DNA of 64,000 nucleotides. Origin: Shimia sediminis. GTDB taxonomy: Bacteria > Pseudomonadota > Alphaproteobacteria > Rhodobacterales > Rhodobacteraceae. The number at the start of each line of letters is the position of its first letter. The first letter of the stretch is position 1. The stretch covers positions 186,001 through 250,000 of the forward strand of contig NZ_RYZK01000005.1 in the NCBI RefSeq assembly GCF_003990645.1. The letters run 5' to 3'. The translations under genes were made by a program, and so were the position numbers. Shown one piece after another: positions 8,591-16,881 of the stretch. The notes beneath the pieces were generated by a model. It was not told the DNA's origin, made no database searches, and saw only the letters and a program-made list of their open reading frames with translations.

Positions 8591-9601
8591 ATGGCTGATG
8601 AGATCGAGGTCATTGCCCCGAACCTGAACCGGCGCTTGTCGGGTGTGACGGCGACGGTGATTGCGCTGGTGCCATATCAGGTGAAGAAGATCGGCATCGT
8701 GGCGACCGGCGTTGCGCTGCCCGAGGGGCTGCCCTTTGTGCCTGTGTGGAAGCTGCCGTTTCTCAAGCGCCGGATGCGCGTCTGGCACGCACGGCGCAAC
8801 AATGAAATGATGCTGGGCATTCTGCTGCGGACATTGGGGTTGATGCGGTTGAAGCTGGTTTTCACCTCATCCTCGCCGCGCAAGCGCGGGGGATTGACCC
8901 GGTGGATGGTGTCGAAGATGGACGCCATTGTTGCAACGGCCCCGCAGAATGCCGCGGTGATGCCGGGGGACCCGGTGATCATCCCGCACGGGGTCAACAC
9001 CGAGGTGTTTGCGCCTGCGTCGTCAGACATCTTTGGCGCAGGCGATCAGAAACTGATTGGCTGTTTTGGACGGGTGCGCGAGAAAAAGGGCACCCATCAT
9101 TTTGTCGAGGCGATGTGCGAGTTGCTGCCGGATCACCCGGAGTACACGGCCATTATCATGGGGCGGATCACGCCGGACAATGACGCCTATGGCAAGGCGC
9201 TGAAAGCGCGGATCGCCAAGGCGGGGCTGGAGGAGCGCATCCTGTTCAAGGACGAGCGTCCCCTGGCTGAGATGCCAAGGGCGTACAATGCCCTGTCGCT
9301 CTATGTGGCGCCCTCTCTTTTGGAGGGGTTCGGGCTGACCCCGTTGGAAGCCCTGTCCTGCGAGGTGCCCGTGGTGGCGACAGATGTCGGCGCGTTCCGC
9401 GATTTTGTCAGCCAGGACTGCGGTGAGATCGTGGCCAAGGATGACGCCCCGGCCCTGACCCAGGCGGTTGGCAGGATGCTGAGGCGCGACCTGGGCGCGA
9501 TGGGGGCTGCGGGGCGGCAGCGGGCGCAGGCGCAGTTCGGGCTGGACCGCGAGGCGGACGCGCTGGTCGATCTCTATCGCGGGCTTTTGGACGAGGGCTG
9601 A
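8591..9601 (+). CDS. GT4-family glycosyltransferase
   Basis: 336 residues, GT-B fold, retaining glycosyltransferase of CAZy family GT4 type. The C-terminal nucleotide-sugar domain holds GCFGRVREKKG and the ExxxxxxxE motif EGFGLTPLEALSCE. The N-terminal acceptor domain includes PHGVNTEVF at the domain linker. No membrane segment; it probably acts at the inner face of the membrane. A lipopolysaccharide-core or capsule role is typical for such proteins but unproven. ATG 8591 lies 4 nt after the MFS stop; the open frame upstream is the MFS gene read in another frame. Confidence 0.9.
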   Translation: MADEIEVIAPNLNRRLSGVTATVIALVPYQVKKIGIVATGVALPEGLPFVPVWKLPFLKRRMRVWHARRNNEMMLGILLRTLGLMRLKLVFTSSSPRKRGGLTRWMVSKMDAIVATAPQNAAVMPGDPVIIPHGVNTEVFAPASSDIFGAGDQKLIGCFGRVREKKGTHHFVEAMCELLPDHPEYTAIIMGRITPDNDAYGKALKARIAKAGLEERILFKDERPLAEMPRAYNALSLYVAPSLLEGFGLTPLEALSCEVPVVATDVGAFRDFVSQDCGEIVAKDDAPALTQAVGRMLRRDLGAMGAAGRQRAQAQFGLDREADALVDLYRGLLDEG

Positions 9602-9713
9602 GCCGCATTGATCGCGGTGCGAAATGTCCCACTTCACGAAAAACCAAGAGCGCCCCCTTTTGCCCAAGGGGAATCGGCGCTAATAGGGCGCGTCGCAATA
9701 TTGGAGAGATAAC

Positions 9714-10736
9714 ATGGGTTATCGTGTTGTTGTCGCCGGTGCCACGGGCAACGTGGGCCGCGAAATGCTGAACATCCTGGCCGAGCGCCAGTTCCCGGTG
9801 GATGAAATCGCCGCTCTTGCCAGCCGTCGTTCGCTGGGTACTGAAGTCAGCTTTGGTGACAAGACCCTCAAGACCCAGGACATCGAACAGTTCGATTTTG
9901 CGGGCTGGGATATGGCGCTGTTTGCCATTGGGTCAGACGCGACCAAGGTCTATGCCCCCATCGCGGCCAAGGCAGGCTGCGTGGTGATCGACAACTCGTC
10001 GCTTTACCGCTACGACCCCGATGTGCCGCTGATCGTGCCGGAGTGTAATGCCGATGCGATCCACGGCTATTCCAAGAAAAACATCATCGCCAACCCCAAC
10101 TGCTCGACCGCGCAGATGGTTGTGGCGCTGAAACCGCTGCACGACCGCGCCAAAATCAAGCGTGTTGTCGTGTCGACCTATCAGTCGGTTTCGGGCTCGG
10201 GCAAGGATGCCATCGACGAGCTGTGGGATCAGACCAAGGCGCAGTACAACCCCACCGACGACTATCAGCGCAAGGTCTACACCAAGGACATCGCGTTCAA
10301 CGTCATTCCCCACATCGACGTCTTCATGGACGATGGCTCGACCAAGGAAGAGTGGAAGATGGTCGCCGAGACCAAGAAAATCGTCGACACCTCGATCAAA
10401 GTGACTGCGACCTGCGTGCGGGTGCCGGTATTTGTGGGCCACTCGGAAGCGGTGAACATCGAATTCGAAGAGTTCCTCGACGAAGACGAAGCGCGCGACA
10501 TCCTGCGCGAAGCGCCCGGCATCATGGTGATCGACAAGCGCGAAGACGGTGGCTATGTCACCCCGCGCGAATGCGTCGGAGACTTTGCCACCTTCATCAG
10601 CCGCATCCGCCAGGATTCGACCGTTGAGAACGGCATCAACCTGTGGTGCGTCTCGGACAACCTGCGCAAAGGTGCTGCGCTGAACGCGGTGCAGATTGCG
10701 GAAACGCTGGGCCGGGAAGTTCTGAAAAAGGGCTGA
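9714..10736 (+). CDS. asd: aspartate-semialdehyde dehydrogenase
   Basis: NADPH-dependent reduction of aspartyl phosphate to aspartate semialdehyde, the branch point to lysine/diaminopimelate, threonine and methionine. 340 residues, normal. Rossmann start VVAGATGNVGREML; catalytic Cys130 in NPNCSTAQMV; active-site His in the HSEAVNIE region. Possible promoter elements TTTTGC (9658-9663) and TAATAG (9681-9686), 17 bp apart, and a ribosome site GGAGAG precede the start. A terminator follows at 10762. Monocistronic. Confidence 0.97.
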   Translation: MGYRVVVAGATGNVGREMLNILAERQFPVDEIAALASRRSLGTEVSFGDKTLKTQDIEQFDFAGWDMALFAIGSDATKVYAPIAAKAGCVVIDNSSLYRYDPDVPLIVPECNADAIHGYSKKNIIANPNCSTAQMVVALKPLHDRAKIKRVVVSTYQSVSGSGKDAIDELWDQTKAQYNPTDDYQRKVYTKDIAFNVIPHIDVFMDDGSTKEEWKMVAETKKIVDTSIKVTATCVRVPVFVGHSEAVNIEFEEFLDEDEARDILREAPGIMVIDKREDGGYVTPRECVGDFATFISRIRQDSTVENGINLWCVSDNLRKGAALNAVQIAETLGREVLKKG

Positions 10737-10761
10737 GCCTGCGATATTTGAGTTTGGCAAG

Positions 10762-10786
10762 GGGCGTCCTGCGGGGCGCCCTTTTT
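10762..10786 (+). terminator. asd intrinsic terminator
   Basis: Stem GGGCGTCC / GGGGCGCCC region (8 pairs, one G-T) with a TGC loop, followed by TTTTT at 10782-10786. It lies 26 nt past the asd stop and abuts the end of the convergent gene at 10787. Confidence 0.85.
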
Positions 10787-11257
10787 CTATGGATCGGGGT
10801 CAAGCACTTCTTCACAGGCAGAGGAGGCCCCGATCACACGCTCTGCAAGTTTCTGATGACTGTGGCCTGGGAACGGCTTGCCAAACCGGCGCAAGAGCGC
10901 GGCGTAGCCATACCCAAGCTCCGAGGCTTTACACAGCCGTGTCCCCGCTGGGTGGCTGTGCAGGGCAAGAGCGCCCCCGGCCTCGCGAAAAGCGAAGCCC
11001 TTGTCTGCAAGCCGTGTTGTCAGGTCAGGCCAGCTTACTGCCACAGCAAGATCGCGTGCGAGGAGCTTCCGCAAGGAGGCGAGGAGCGGCTCATCCGCCC
11101 GTTTGGGCGTCTTCGCAGGGGTGGTGCGGCGCTTGGTCTCGGCCTCGAGCGCACAGCGCACCAATTGGCCAACGCTGATGTCCGCGTCTTTCGCCAGCGC
11201 GGCCGCCGCCCGCAACATGGGTTCCGGCAATTGAAGGTGAACTTGCTGCTGTTCCAT
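10787..11257 (-). CDS. hypothetical protein with ribbon-helix-helix-like N-terminus
   Basis: 156 residues. The first 45 residues (VHLQLPEPMLRAAAALAKDADISVGQLVR, given in part) have the beta-strand plus two-helix pattern of ribbon-helix-helix DNA-binding proteins. The middle (SWPDLTTRLADKGFAFREAGG, about 75-95) resembles the accessory segment seen in relaxase-type proteins, so an origin from a mobilisation module is possible. I cannot assign a family. No obvious ribosome site precedes ATG. The gene converges on asd. Confidence 0.65.
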   Translation of the reverse strand: MEQQQVHLQLPEPMLRAAAALAKDADISVGQLVRCALEAETKRRTTPAKTPKRADEPLLASLRKLLARDLAVAVSWPDLTTRLADKGFAFREAGGALALHSHPAGTRLCKASELGYGYAALLRRFGKPFPGHSHQKLAERVIGASSACEEVLDPDP

Positions 11258-11552
11258 GGTCTGAACCGTGGCGCAACAGGGTTAGCACAGGGTTAAGCTG
11301 CCCCATTTCTGCCACGCCAAACACAGTGTTTCCGCAAAGTGTCAAAAGAAATGCCCTAATTCCTTGCCAGAAGAGGGGCACAGGTTTACCAACGCGTTAA
11401 CCAACTGATAATGTTGCTAAAATCCGAACGGACTGTTTCCGTTTTCGGGTCTATTTGCCATGCTGTCGCCTCATTTCGTACGATTTTGGCCACAGTTCGT
11501 CCGCATAGTTAATCTCATCAAGCAAGGGCAAAACGCTTAGGAGACTGACACA

Positions 11553-11687
11553 ATGCGCAAAGAGTTCTACACCCCCCGTATCGAAACTGCCGGCCAACCC
11601 GGAGCATCGCTTCTCGATAAGGCCCGTCAGCGCCGTCTGCGCGCCTTGCTTGTGTGCGAAGAGACCGAAGAGAACCTCTTCATCTAA
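11553..11687 (+). CDS. 44-residue small protein, function unknown
   Basis: A short frame with a good ribosome site, AGGAG at 11539-11543, ten nt before ATG. It runs to TAA 11685-11687 and is followed within 45 nt by a strong terminator (11729-11772). The peptide begins MRKEFYTPRIET, has a basic helix with KARQRRLRALL and an acidic end ETEENLFI. No signal peptide or membrane helix. The 295 nt before it (11258-11552) contain no other gene that I can see. Unrecognised; possibly a regulatory or accessory small protein. Confidence 0.6.
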   Translation: MRKEFYTPRIETAGQPGASLLDKARQRRLRALLVCEETEENLFI

Positions 11688-11728
11688 ACGCCCCCCAGGC
11701 AAAACTTCTTCCGTTTGTTTCGCACAAG

Positions 11729-11772
11729 AGAAAACGGTCCCGCCATCCCGGCAGGACCGTTTTCTTCTTTTT
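11729..11772. terminator. bidirectional terminator between the 44-residue gene and carbonic anhydrase
   Basis: Stem AGAAAACGGTCC pairs with GGACCGTTTTCTT around a 13-nt loop. T-rich tails are present on both strands (TTTTCTTCTTTTT on the plus strand; TTTTCTCTTG on the minus strand), so it can serve both convergent genes. Confidence 0.85.
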
Positions 11773-11779
11773 CACAGGG

Positions 11780-12430
11780 TCAAACGGGTTCGAAGGCGGC
11801 GCTTTGGGCGTTGTAGCATTCCAAGCCGCCTTCGCCGATATCGTGCCACAGACCGTGCAGTGTCAATTCGCCGGACTGCACGCGGTCGGCGACAAAAGGA
11901 AAGCTCATCAGGTTTTCCAGCGACACCAGGACCGATTCGCGTTCCAGTGCGCTGGCGCGTTTGTCGCTGTCCTTAATCTTGGAGACCCTTTCGTACCCGG
12001 GACGCAGCGTGTCCATCCAGCGCCCGACAAAGCTCTCTTTGCTTTCCAAGGCCGGTGCATTGCCTTCGCACATGTCCATGCAGCCGCGCACGCCGCCGCA
12101 TTGCGAGTGCCCCATGACCACCACATGCGCCACCTTGAGCGCGGTGACGGCGTATTCAATTGCGGCCGAGGTCCCGTGCTTGTTGCCGTCTGGCTCATAG
12201 GGCGGCACCAGATTGGCGATATTGCGGTGGATGAAGAACTCGCCCTGATCGGCACCAAAGATCGAGGTCACATGCACACGGCTGTCACAGCACGAGATGA
12301 TCATGGCGCGCGGATGTTGTCCTTGGGTCATCAGGTGACGGTACCAGCTTTGGTTTTTCTCGTAGGTGGTGGCTTTCCACCCCTGAAAGCGCTGGACCAG
12401 ATAGTTGGGCAGTGGCTTGGCGTGTTGCAT
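11780..12430 (-). CDS. can: beta-class carbonic anhydrase
   Basis: Interconverts CO2 and bicarbonate in the cytoplasm. 216 residues, normal for the beta class. Zinc ligands Cys47, His108 and Cys111 with the Asp49-Arg51 dyad, in the motifs CCDSR and GHSQCGG. Start ATG has GAGGAG upstream on the minus strand. Stands alone between two convergent/divergent neighbours. Confidence 0.96.
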   Translation of the reverse strand: MQHAKPLPNYLVQRFQGWKATTYEKNQSWYRHLMTQGQHPRAMIISCCDSRVHVTSIFGADQGEFFIHRNIANLVPPYEPDGNKHGTSAAIEYAVTALKVAHVVVMGHSQCGGVRGCMDMCEGNAPALESKESFVGRWMDTLRPGYERVSKIKDSDKRASALERESVLVSLENLMSFPFVADRVQSGELTLHGLWHDIGEGGLECYNAQSAAFEPV

Positions 12431-12564
12431 CGTCTCTCCTCAGCATCCCGGTTTCAGTGGGGATAGTCTCAAATCTTACGAATTTCGAGTGGAAATTTGG
12501 CCGCGCCCTAACGATTTGGATACTTCTTGGCGGCAAATTCGACCCCGGTGTGGGTGAAATACAA

Positions 12565-12957
12565 ATGGGTGAGAGTGTGGAACAGGTATGCCAACTGAGG
12601 CCGGATGAGCATGTATGCCTCAATCCGGACCGTGTTGTTCAGTTGAAACGGCAATTGGGTGAAACGGCTGCAAGGGACGTAGTCTCGCGTGCGATGCGGG
12701 ATTTGGCGTTGAGGTTGGAGCAGGTCCAGACAAGTTACTTGGCCGACCAGATGGACGAGATGCGGAAAAACACGCGCTTGTTGCTTGCCATTGCAGATCA
12801 GGTGGGGCTGGACACGCTGACCATGGTGGCTGATGACGTGCTGAGCTGTATCGCCACGGGGGATCAGGTCGCGCTGGCTGCAACGCAAATGCGGCTGATG
12901 CGCAGCGGCAAATCCTCGCTCAGTGAAATTTGGGATTTGCAGGGCATGAGCCTGTGA
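12565..12957 (+). CDS. conserved hypothetical helical protein
   Basis: 130 residues, mostly helical, with no signal peptide or membrane segment. The centre (VVSRAMRDLALRLEQVQTSYL and onward, given in part) could form a helical bundle, reminiscent of histidine-phosphotransfer or four-helix proteins, but there is no clear phosphoacceptor His motif. The frame is open to 12412, but ATG 12565 with GGTGA upstream is a better start, because the extension lies in the promoter region divergent from carbonic anhydrase. It precedes the aminopeptidase operon by 66 nt. Unrecognised. Confidence 0.65.
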   Translation: MGESVEQVCQLRPDEHVCLNPDRVVQLKRQLGETAARDVVSRAMRDLALRLEQVQTSYLADQMDEMRKNTRLLLAIADQVGLDTLTMVADDVLSCIATGDQVALAATQMRLMRSGKSSLSEIWDLQGMSL

Positions 12958-13023
12958 TCGCGCTTGCAGGTTGAGCCGAAGCAGATAGGCTGGCGGGACA
13001 CGAATTGCTCGAACAGGACGCCC

Positions 13024-14406
13024 ATGCCGCTGACATTTGCCAAGCCCGACAGCCCCGCCATCCCTTTGCACATCGTCGATAAGGACGGGTATGACGGCTG
13101 GCGCAAGGCGCAATCCCAAACAACGGCGACATGGCTGGACACGGTGGGGTTCAAGCCGGTGATCGGCAGCGCGCAAGTGGTGCCTGATGCCAAGGGCGCC
13201 CCGGCGCTGGCCATCGCCGGATATGGGGATGCCGCCAGCCGCGCCCAAGGACGCTTTCCCCTGGCAGCAGCGGCCGCAAACCTGCCCAAGGGCACCTATG
13301 CGCTGGCGGGTGCCTTGCCAGCAGGAGACATCGAAACCGAGGCCCTGGGCTGGCTGTTGTCAGGCTACGCCTTTGACCGGTACGCCATCCAATCCGGCAG
13401 CACTGCACGGCTGATCTGTCCCGAAGGCGTGGATGCACAACGAATCGAAGCCATCGCCGCAGCCGAAGGGGTGATCCGTGATCTCATCAACACCCCCACA
13501 TCGGACCTTGGGCCCGAAGCCCTGGAACAGGCGGTCCGGGATCTCGCCACCACCTTTGACGCATCCCTGTCCGTGGTGCGGGGCGACGCGCTGATCGAGC
13601 AGAATTTCCCGATGATCCACGCGGTTGGGCGTGCCGCGGACGAAGAACCGCGGCTGATCGATATGCGGTGGGGCGACACAGGCCCAAAGCTGACCTTGGT
13701 TGGCAAGGGCGTCTGTTTTGACACCGGTGGCCTGAACCTCAAACCCGGGGCCTCGATGGGCCTGATGAAAAAGGACATGGGCGGCGCAGCCACGGTGCTG
13801 GGCCTGGCCCGCATGATCATGGCGCTGAACCTGCCGCTGCAATTGCGGGTGCTGATCCCGGCGGTCGAGAACGCGGTCTCGGGCAATGCCTTTCGCCCCG
13901 GCGACATCCTGACCTCGCGCAAGGGGCTGACGGTTGAGATCAACAACACCGACGCCGAGGGGCGGTTGGTGCTGGCCGACGCGCTGACGTGCGCGGATGA
14001 GGATGACCCGGACCTGGTGATCTCCATGGCGACACTGACCGGTGCTGCCCGCGTCGCGGTGGGGCCGGACCTGTCCCCGTTTTTCACCAATGACGACGAT
14101 ATCGCCGAGGCCCTGGCCAAAACCGCCACCGAGGTCTCGGACCCGGTCTGGCGCATGCCCTTCTGGGAGCCGTATGAAAAGATGATCGAACCGGGCATTG
14201 CCGATCTCGACAATGCGCCCAAAGGGGGCTTTGCCGGGTCGATCACCGCCGCGCTGTTCCTGCGCCGGTTTACGGAAAACCCGCGCTATACCCATTTCGA
14301 CATCTACGGCTGGAACCCCAGCCCCGCCCCGGCGCGCAGCAAAGGCGGCACCGGCATGGGCGCGCGCGCACTCTTGCAGGCGCTGCCCGAGATGCTGGGG
14401 CTGTGA
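13024..14406 (+). CDS. M17-family leucyl aminopeptidase
   Basis: Cytosolic two-metal aminopeptidase, 460 residues. The family signature NTDAEGRL is present, as are the metal-ligand regions VGKGVCFDTGGLNLKPG and KKDMGGAA. This is the shorter-N-domain type usual in alphaproteobacteria rather than the PepA DNA-binding type. ATG 13024 is chosen because homologous sequence begins at MPLTFAK; an in-frame ATG at 12964 would add 20 unlikely residues. Its stop overlaps the start of the NlpC/P60 gene (TGATG), suggesting translational coupling. Confidence 0.92.
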   Translation: MPLTFAKPDSPAIPLHIVDKDGYDGWRKAQSQTTATWLDTVGFKPVIGSAQVVPDAKGAPALAIAGYGDAASRAQGRFPLAAAAANLPKGTYALAGALPAGDIETEALGWLLSGYAFDRYAIQSGSTARLICPEGVDAQRIEAIAAAEGVIRDLINTPTSDLGPEALEQAVRDLATTFDASLSVVRGDALIEQNFPMIHAVGRAADEEPRLIDMRWGDTGPKLTLVGKGVCFDTGGLNLKPGASMGLMKKDMGGAATVLGLARMIMALNLPLQLRVLIPAVENAVSGNAFRPGDILTSRKGLTVEINNTDAEGRLVLADALTCADEDDPDLVISMATLTGAARVAVGPDLSPFFTNDDDIAEALAKTATEVSDPVWRMPFWEPYEKMIEPGIADLDNAPKGGFAGSITAALFLRRFTENPRYTHFDIYGWNPSPAPARSKGGTGMGARALLQALPEMLGL

Positions 14407-15236
14407 TGGACCGGCGGTTCCTGCCCGCCAATGACAGGGTGGCGCATAGCGGTCTTGAGGGCGCGGTCCAGTCCCCCGTCTTCACGGACGGAACGCTGTG
14501 GCGCATTTGCGTGCCGGTGGCAGATTTGCTGTCAGGACCGGGGCAATCCCGGGACAAGCAACTGCGCTTTGGTCAGGGGTTCACGGTTCTTGAGTTTCAT
14601 CAGGGCTGGGCTTTCGGGTTCGACCCGGTTGACGACTATGCGGGATATATCAAGGCTGACTATCTCACGCAGAACCAATGGCCAACGCACCGGGTGCGCA
14701 CACGTGCCACCCATGCCTACACCTCACCGGATTTCAAATCACAAGATCTGATGTTTCTGAGCTTTTTCAGCGAACTCTGTGTTGATCAGGTCGAAGGTGG
14801 TTTTGCAAAGACCCCTGCCGGCTGGGTGCCTGACCGGCATCTTGCCCCTTTGTCCTGGGTCGCCGAAGACCCTGTTGCAATCGCCGAGATGTGTCTTGGT
14901 TCACCGTATCTGTGGGGGGGCGACAGCGCCTGTGGCATTGATTGCTCGGGGTTGGTGCAACTGGCGTTCCATGCCGCTGGCAGAGCCTGCCCAAGAGACA
15001 GCGACCTGCAAGAGGCGTCTTTCCCTGATGCAACGGGTGGTTACGCGCGCGGTGACCTTTTGTTCTGGAAAGGCCACGTCGCCCTGGTCGTCGACGCAGA
15101 GACCCTGATCCACGCCAACGCGCACCACATGGCAGTAGTGCATGAAAACATCGAAACGGCCATTGCCCGAATCGAAAAACAGGGCGACGGTCCCGTGACC
15201 TCGCACAAACGCCCCTCCGGAAAGGACCTGCCATGA
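14406..15236 (+). CDS. NlpC/P60 (C40) peptidoglycan endopeptidase-like protein
   Basis: 276 residues. N-terminal SH3-like region (about 30-150) followed by a C-terminal NlpC/P60 domain with catalytic Cys in GIDCSGLVQ, His in GHVALV and a further His in HANAHH. Resembles cysteine peptidases that cleave gamma-D-Glu/diamino-acid bonds in muropeptides. No signal peptide is evident, so it may process recycled muropeptides in the cytoplasm together with the upstream aminopeptidase; that is inference from order. A GTG at 14403 is an alternative start. It overlaps the ureohydrolase by 4 nt. Confidence 0.9.
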   Translation: MDRRFLPANDRVAHSGLEGAVQSPVFTDGTLWRICVPVADLLSGPGQSRDKQLRFGQGFTVLEFHQGWAFGFDPVDDYAGYIKADYLTQNQWPTHRVRTRATHAYTSPDFKSQDLMFLSFFSELCVDQVEGGFAKTPAGWVPDRHLAPLSWVAEDPVAIAEMCLGSPYLWGGDSACGIDCSGLVQLAFHAAGRACPRDSDLQEASFPDATGGYARGDLLFWKGHVALVVDAETLIHANAHHMAVVHENIETAIARIEKQGDGPVTSHKRPSGKDLP

Positions 15237-16195
15237 GTGATCCCTTTTTCAAACCCGTCTCAGGCATGGATCTGCCCCGCTTTGCCGGAGTGCCCAGCTT
15301 CATGCGCCTGCCGCATCTGGGCTTTGACCACCCGCGCGTGCAGGATGTGCAGGTGGGCATCGTTGGCGTGCCCTGGGACAGCGGCACCACCAATCGCCCC
15401 GGCCCGCGCCACGGGCCACGGCAACTGCGGGACGCCTCGACCATGATCCGCGCCGAGAACGGCGCGACCGGCGTGCGCCCTTTCGAGCTGGTGAACTGCG
15501 CCGACATGGGCGACGTCGGCCCGAACCCGGCGGATATTCCCGACAGCATGGACCGGATCACGGCCTTTTACGCCGATCTCAAGGCGCGTGGCATCACGCC
15601 TCTGACGGCTGGCGGCGATCACCTGTCCTCGCTGCCGATCCTGCGGGCGCTTGCGGCAGATGCCCCCGTCGGCATGGTGCATTTCGACAGCCACACGGAC
15701 CTGTTTCACAGCTATTTCGGCGGCACCATGTACACCCATGGCACCCCATTCCGCCGCGCCGTGGAAGAGGGGCTTCTGGATCCCAGACGCGTGGTACAGA
15801 TCGGCATTCGCGGCACGGCCTATGACCGCGAAGACATCGACTTTGCCGCCAGCGTCGGCATTCGCATCATCAAGATTGAAGAGTTCTTTCAACGCGGCGT
15901 GGCCGATGTCATGGCCGAGGCGCGCGAGATCGTTGGCACCGGTGACACCTATGTCTCTTACGACATCGATTTTGTCGACCCGACCTATGCCCCGGGCACC
16001 GGCACGCCCGAGGTCGGCGGTCCGAACTCCTTCCAGGCCCTTCAGGTGGTCCGCGAGCTTGATGGCCTCAACATCATCGGCGCGGATATGGTCGAGGTTT
16101 CACCGCCCTTCGACGAAAGCGGTGGCACCGCCTTCCTCGGGGTCTCAATCATGTTCGAACTTCTGTGCGTGATGGCCAAACGCTTGGCCGCCTGA
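15233..16195 (+). CDS. ureohydrolase (agmatinase / guanidino-acid hydrolase family)
   Basis: Mn-dependent hydrolase releasing urea from a guanidino compound. 320 residues. Metal-ligand motifs GGDHLSS, FDSHTD and DIDFVDP are complete, with a C-terminal VEVSPPFD. FDSHTD has Ser where most agmatinases have Ala. Agmatine, guanidinobutyrate or guanidinopropionate are all possible substrates; the sequence does not decide. ATGA overlap with the NlpC/P60 gene, so it is the third gene of a coupled operon. A repeat element follows its stop. Confidence 0.9.
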   Translation: MSDPFFKPVSGMDLPRFAGVPSFMRLPHLGFDHPRVQDVQVGIVGVPWDSGTTNRPGPRHGPRQLRDASTMIRAENGATGVRPFELVNCADMGDVGPNPADIPDSMDRITAFYADLKARGITPLTAGGDHLSSLPILRALAADAPVGMVHFDSHTDLFHSYFGGTMYTHGTPFRRAVEEGLLDPRRVVQIGIRGTAYDREDIDFAASVGIRIIKIEEFFQRGVADVMAEAREIVGTGDTYVSYDIDFVDPTYAPGTGTPEVGGPNSFQALQVVRELDGLNIIGADMVEVSPPFDESGGTAFLGVSIMFELLCVMAKRLAA

Positions 16196-16206
16196 ACGCC
16201 CCCCCG

Positions 16207-16268
16207 GCTTCATCTTGCCAGAAATACTCCCGCCGGAGGCCCCCCCGAGGAGACGGGCCAAAGGCCCG
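16207..16268 (-). repeat. double-hairpin intergenic repeat, copy E (degenerate)
   Basis: Core GCTTCATCTTGCCAGAAATA begins at about 16207, followed by a GC-rich part and the hairpin CGGGCC-AAA-GGCCCG (16254-16268). The core matches copies at 42843 and 47451; only one of the two usual hairpins is intact. It lies between convergent genes, with the hairpin on the side of the minus-strand DUF2794 gene. Confidence 0.75.
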
Positions 16269-16304
16269 GTGACGAGATATCCTGTGCGCCCCTTGGGCGC
16301 GCAA

Positions 16305-16652
16305 TCAATCAACAGGCCGGATCAGCTTGCGCTCCAGAACGCGCAGCACGGTCTTCAGATCGTGCCCGCGTTTCAGGACCTGGCCATCCATGCCGATCAC
16401 CGCATAAAGCCCCTGGCGATTGCGCAACTTGGGGCGTTTCTCGATCCGATACAGCGGATTTTCCGCCGTGCGCCGAAAGATTGAGAACACCGCCACCTCG
16501 CGCAAAGAGGAAATGCCATAATCGCGCCACTCTCCGGCAGCGACCATGCGGCCGTACAAGGACAGGATGACGCTGAGCTCTGTTCGGTGAAAGGCCACCT
16601 GCGCAGGGATTTGCGAGGGTTTGCTGAAAGGAATAGGCGGCTGTGCATTCAT
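16305..16652 (-). CDS. DUF2794 family protein
   Basis: 115 residues. The sequence from LSVILSLYGRMVAAGEWRDY through RIEKRPKLRNRQGLYAVIG matches the DUF2794 family of alphaproteobacteria. No membrane segment or known catalytic motif. Function unknown. Monocistronic, convergent with the ureohydrolase. Confidence 0.88.
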   Translation of the reverse strand: MNAQPPIPFSKPSQIPAQVAFHRTELSVILSLYGRMVAAGEWRDYGISSLREVAVFSIFRRTAENPLYRIEKRPKLRNRQGLYAVIGMDGQVLKRGHDLKTVLRVLERKLIRPVD

Positions 16653-16723
16653 ATCTCCACCCTCACCCCGGTTTCATAAAAAATCAACCCTGCCCAGTTT
16701 TTGCCGCAACTTATTCGGCAAAT

Positions 16724-16862
16724 GGCCCCCTACTCTCCCTCTTGTCGCCGCAAGCCACCTGCATATTGAGGTCATAGCGAAACAAACGCTACCTCCGGCG
16801 GCGCGGCGTTCTTGCCCCCACCCAGTCTGTGTCGCCGGAGGGCCTTAGGGCCCTCCTTTTTC
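16724..16862 (+). ncRNA. candidate structured small RNA with its own terminator
   Basis: This gap has no plus-strand gene, yet it ends in a textbook plus-strand terminator: stem GGAGGGCC / GGCCCTCC (16837-16856) with loop TTAG, then TTTTT. Upstream, the stretch folds: TAGCG/CGCTA (16775-16779 / 16787-16791) and GAGG/CCTC form a hairpin with loop AAACAAA, and GGCCC at 16724 can pair with GGGCC at 16840-16844 as a closing stem. The length (about 120-140 nt) and the rod-like fold with an open middle would suit a 6S-like RNA, but I cannot confirm that; an unnamed sRNA is equally possible. The 5-prime end is a guess. Confidence 0.45.
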
Positions 16863-16881
16863 TCCAGACATCTCAAAGACT

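Noticed and set aside
11654-12466. Long plus-strand frame opposite carbonic anhydrase
   Set aside because: It is antisense to a well-conserved gene, has His-rich nonsense composition and crosses a terminator.
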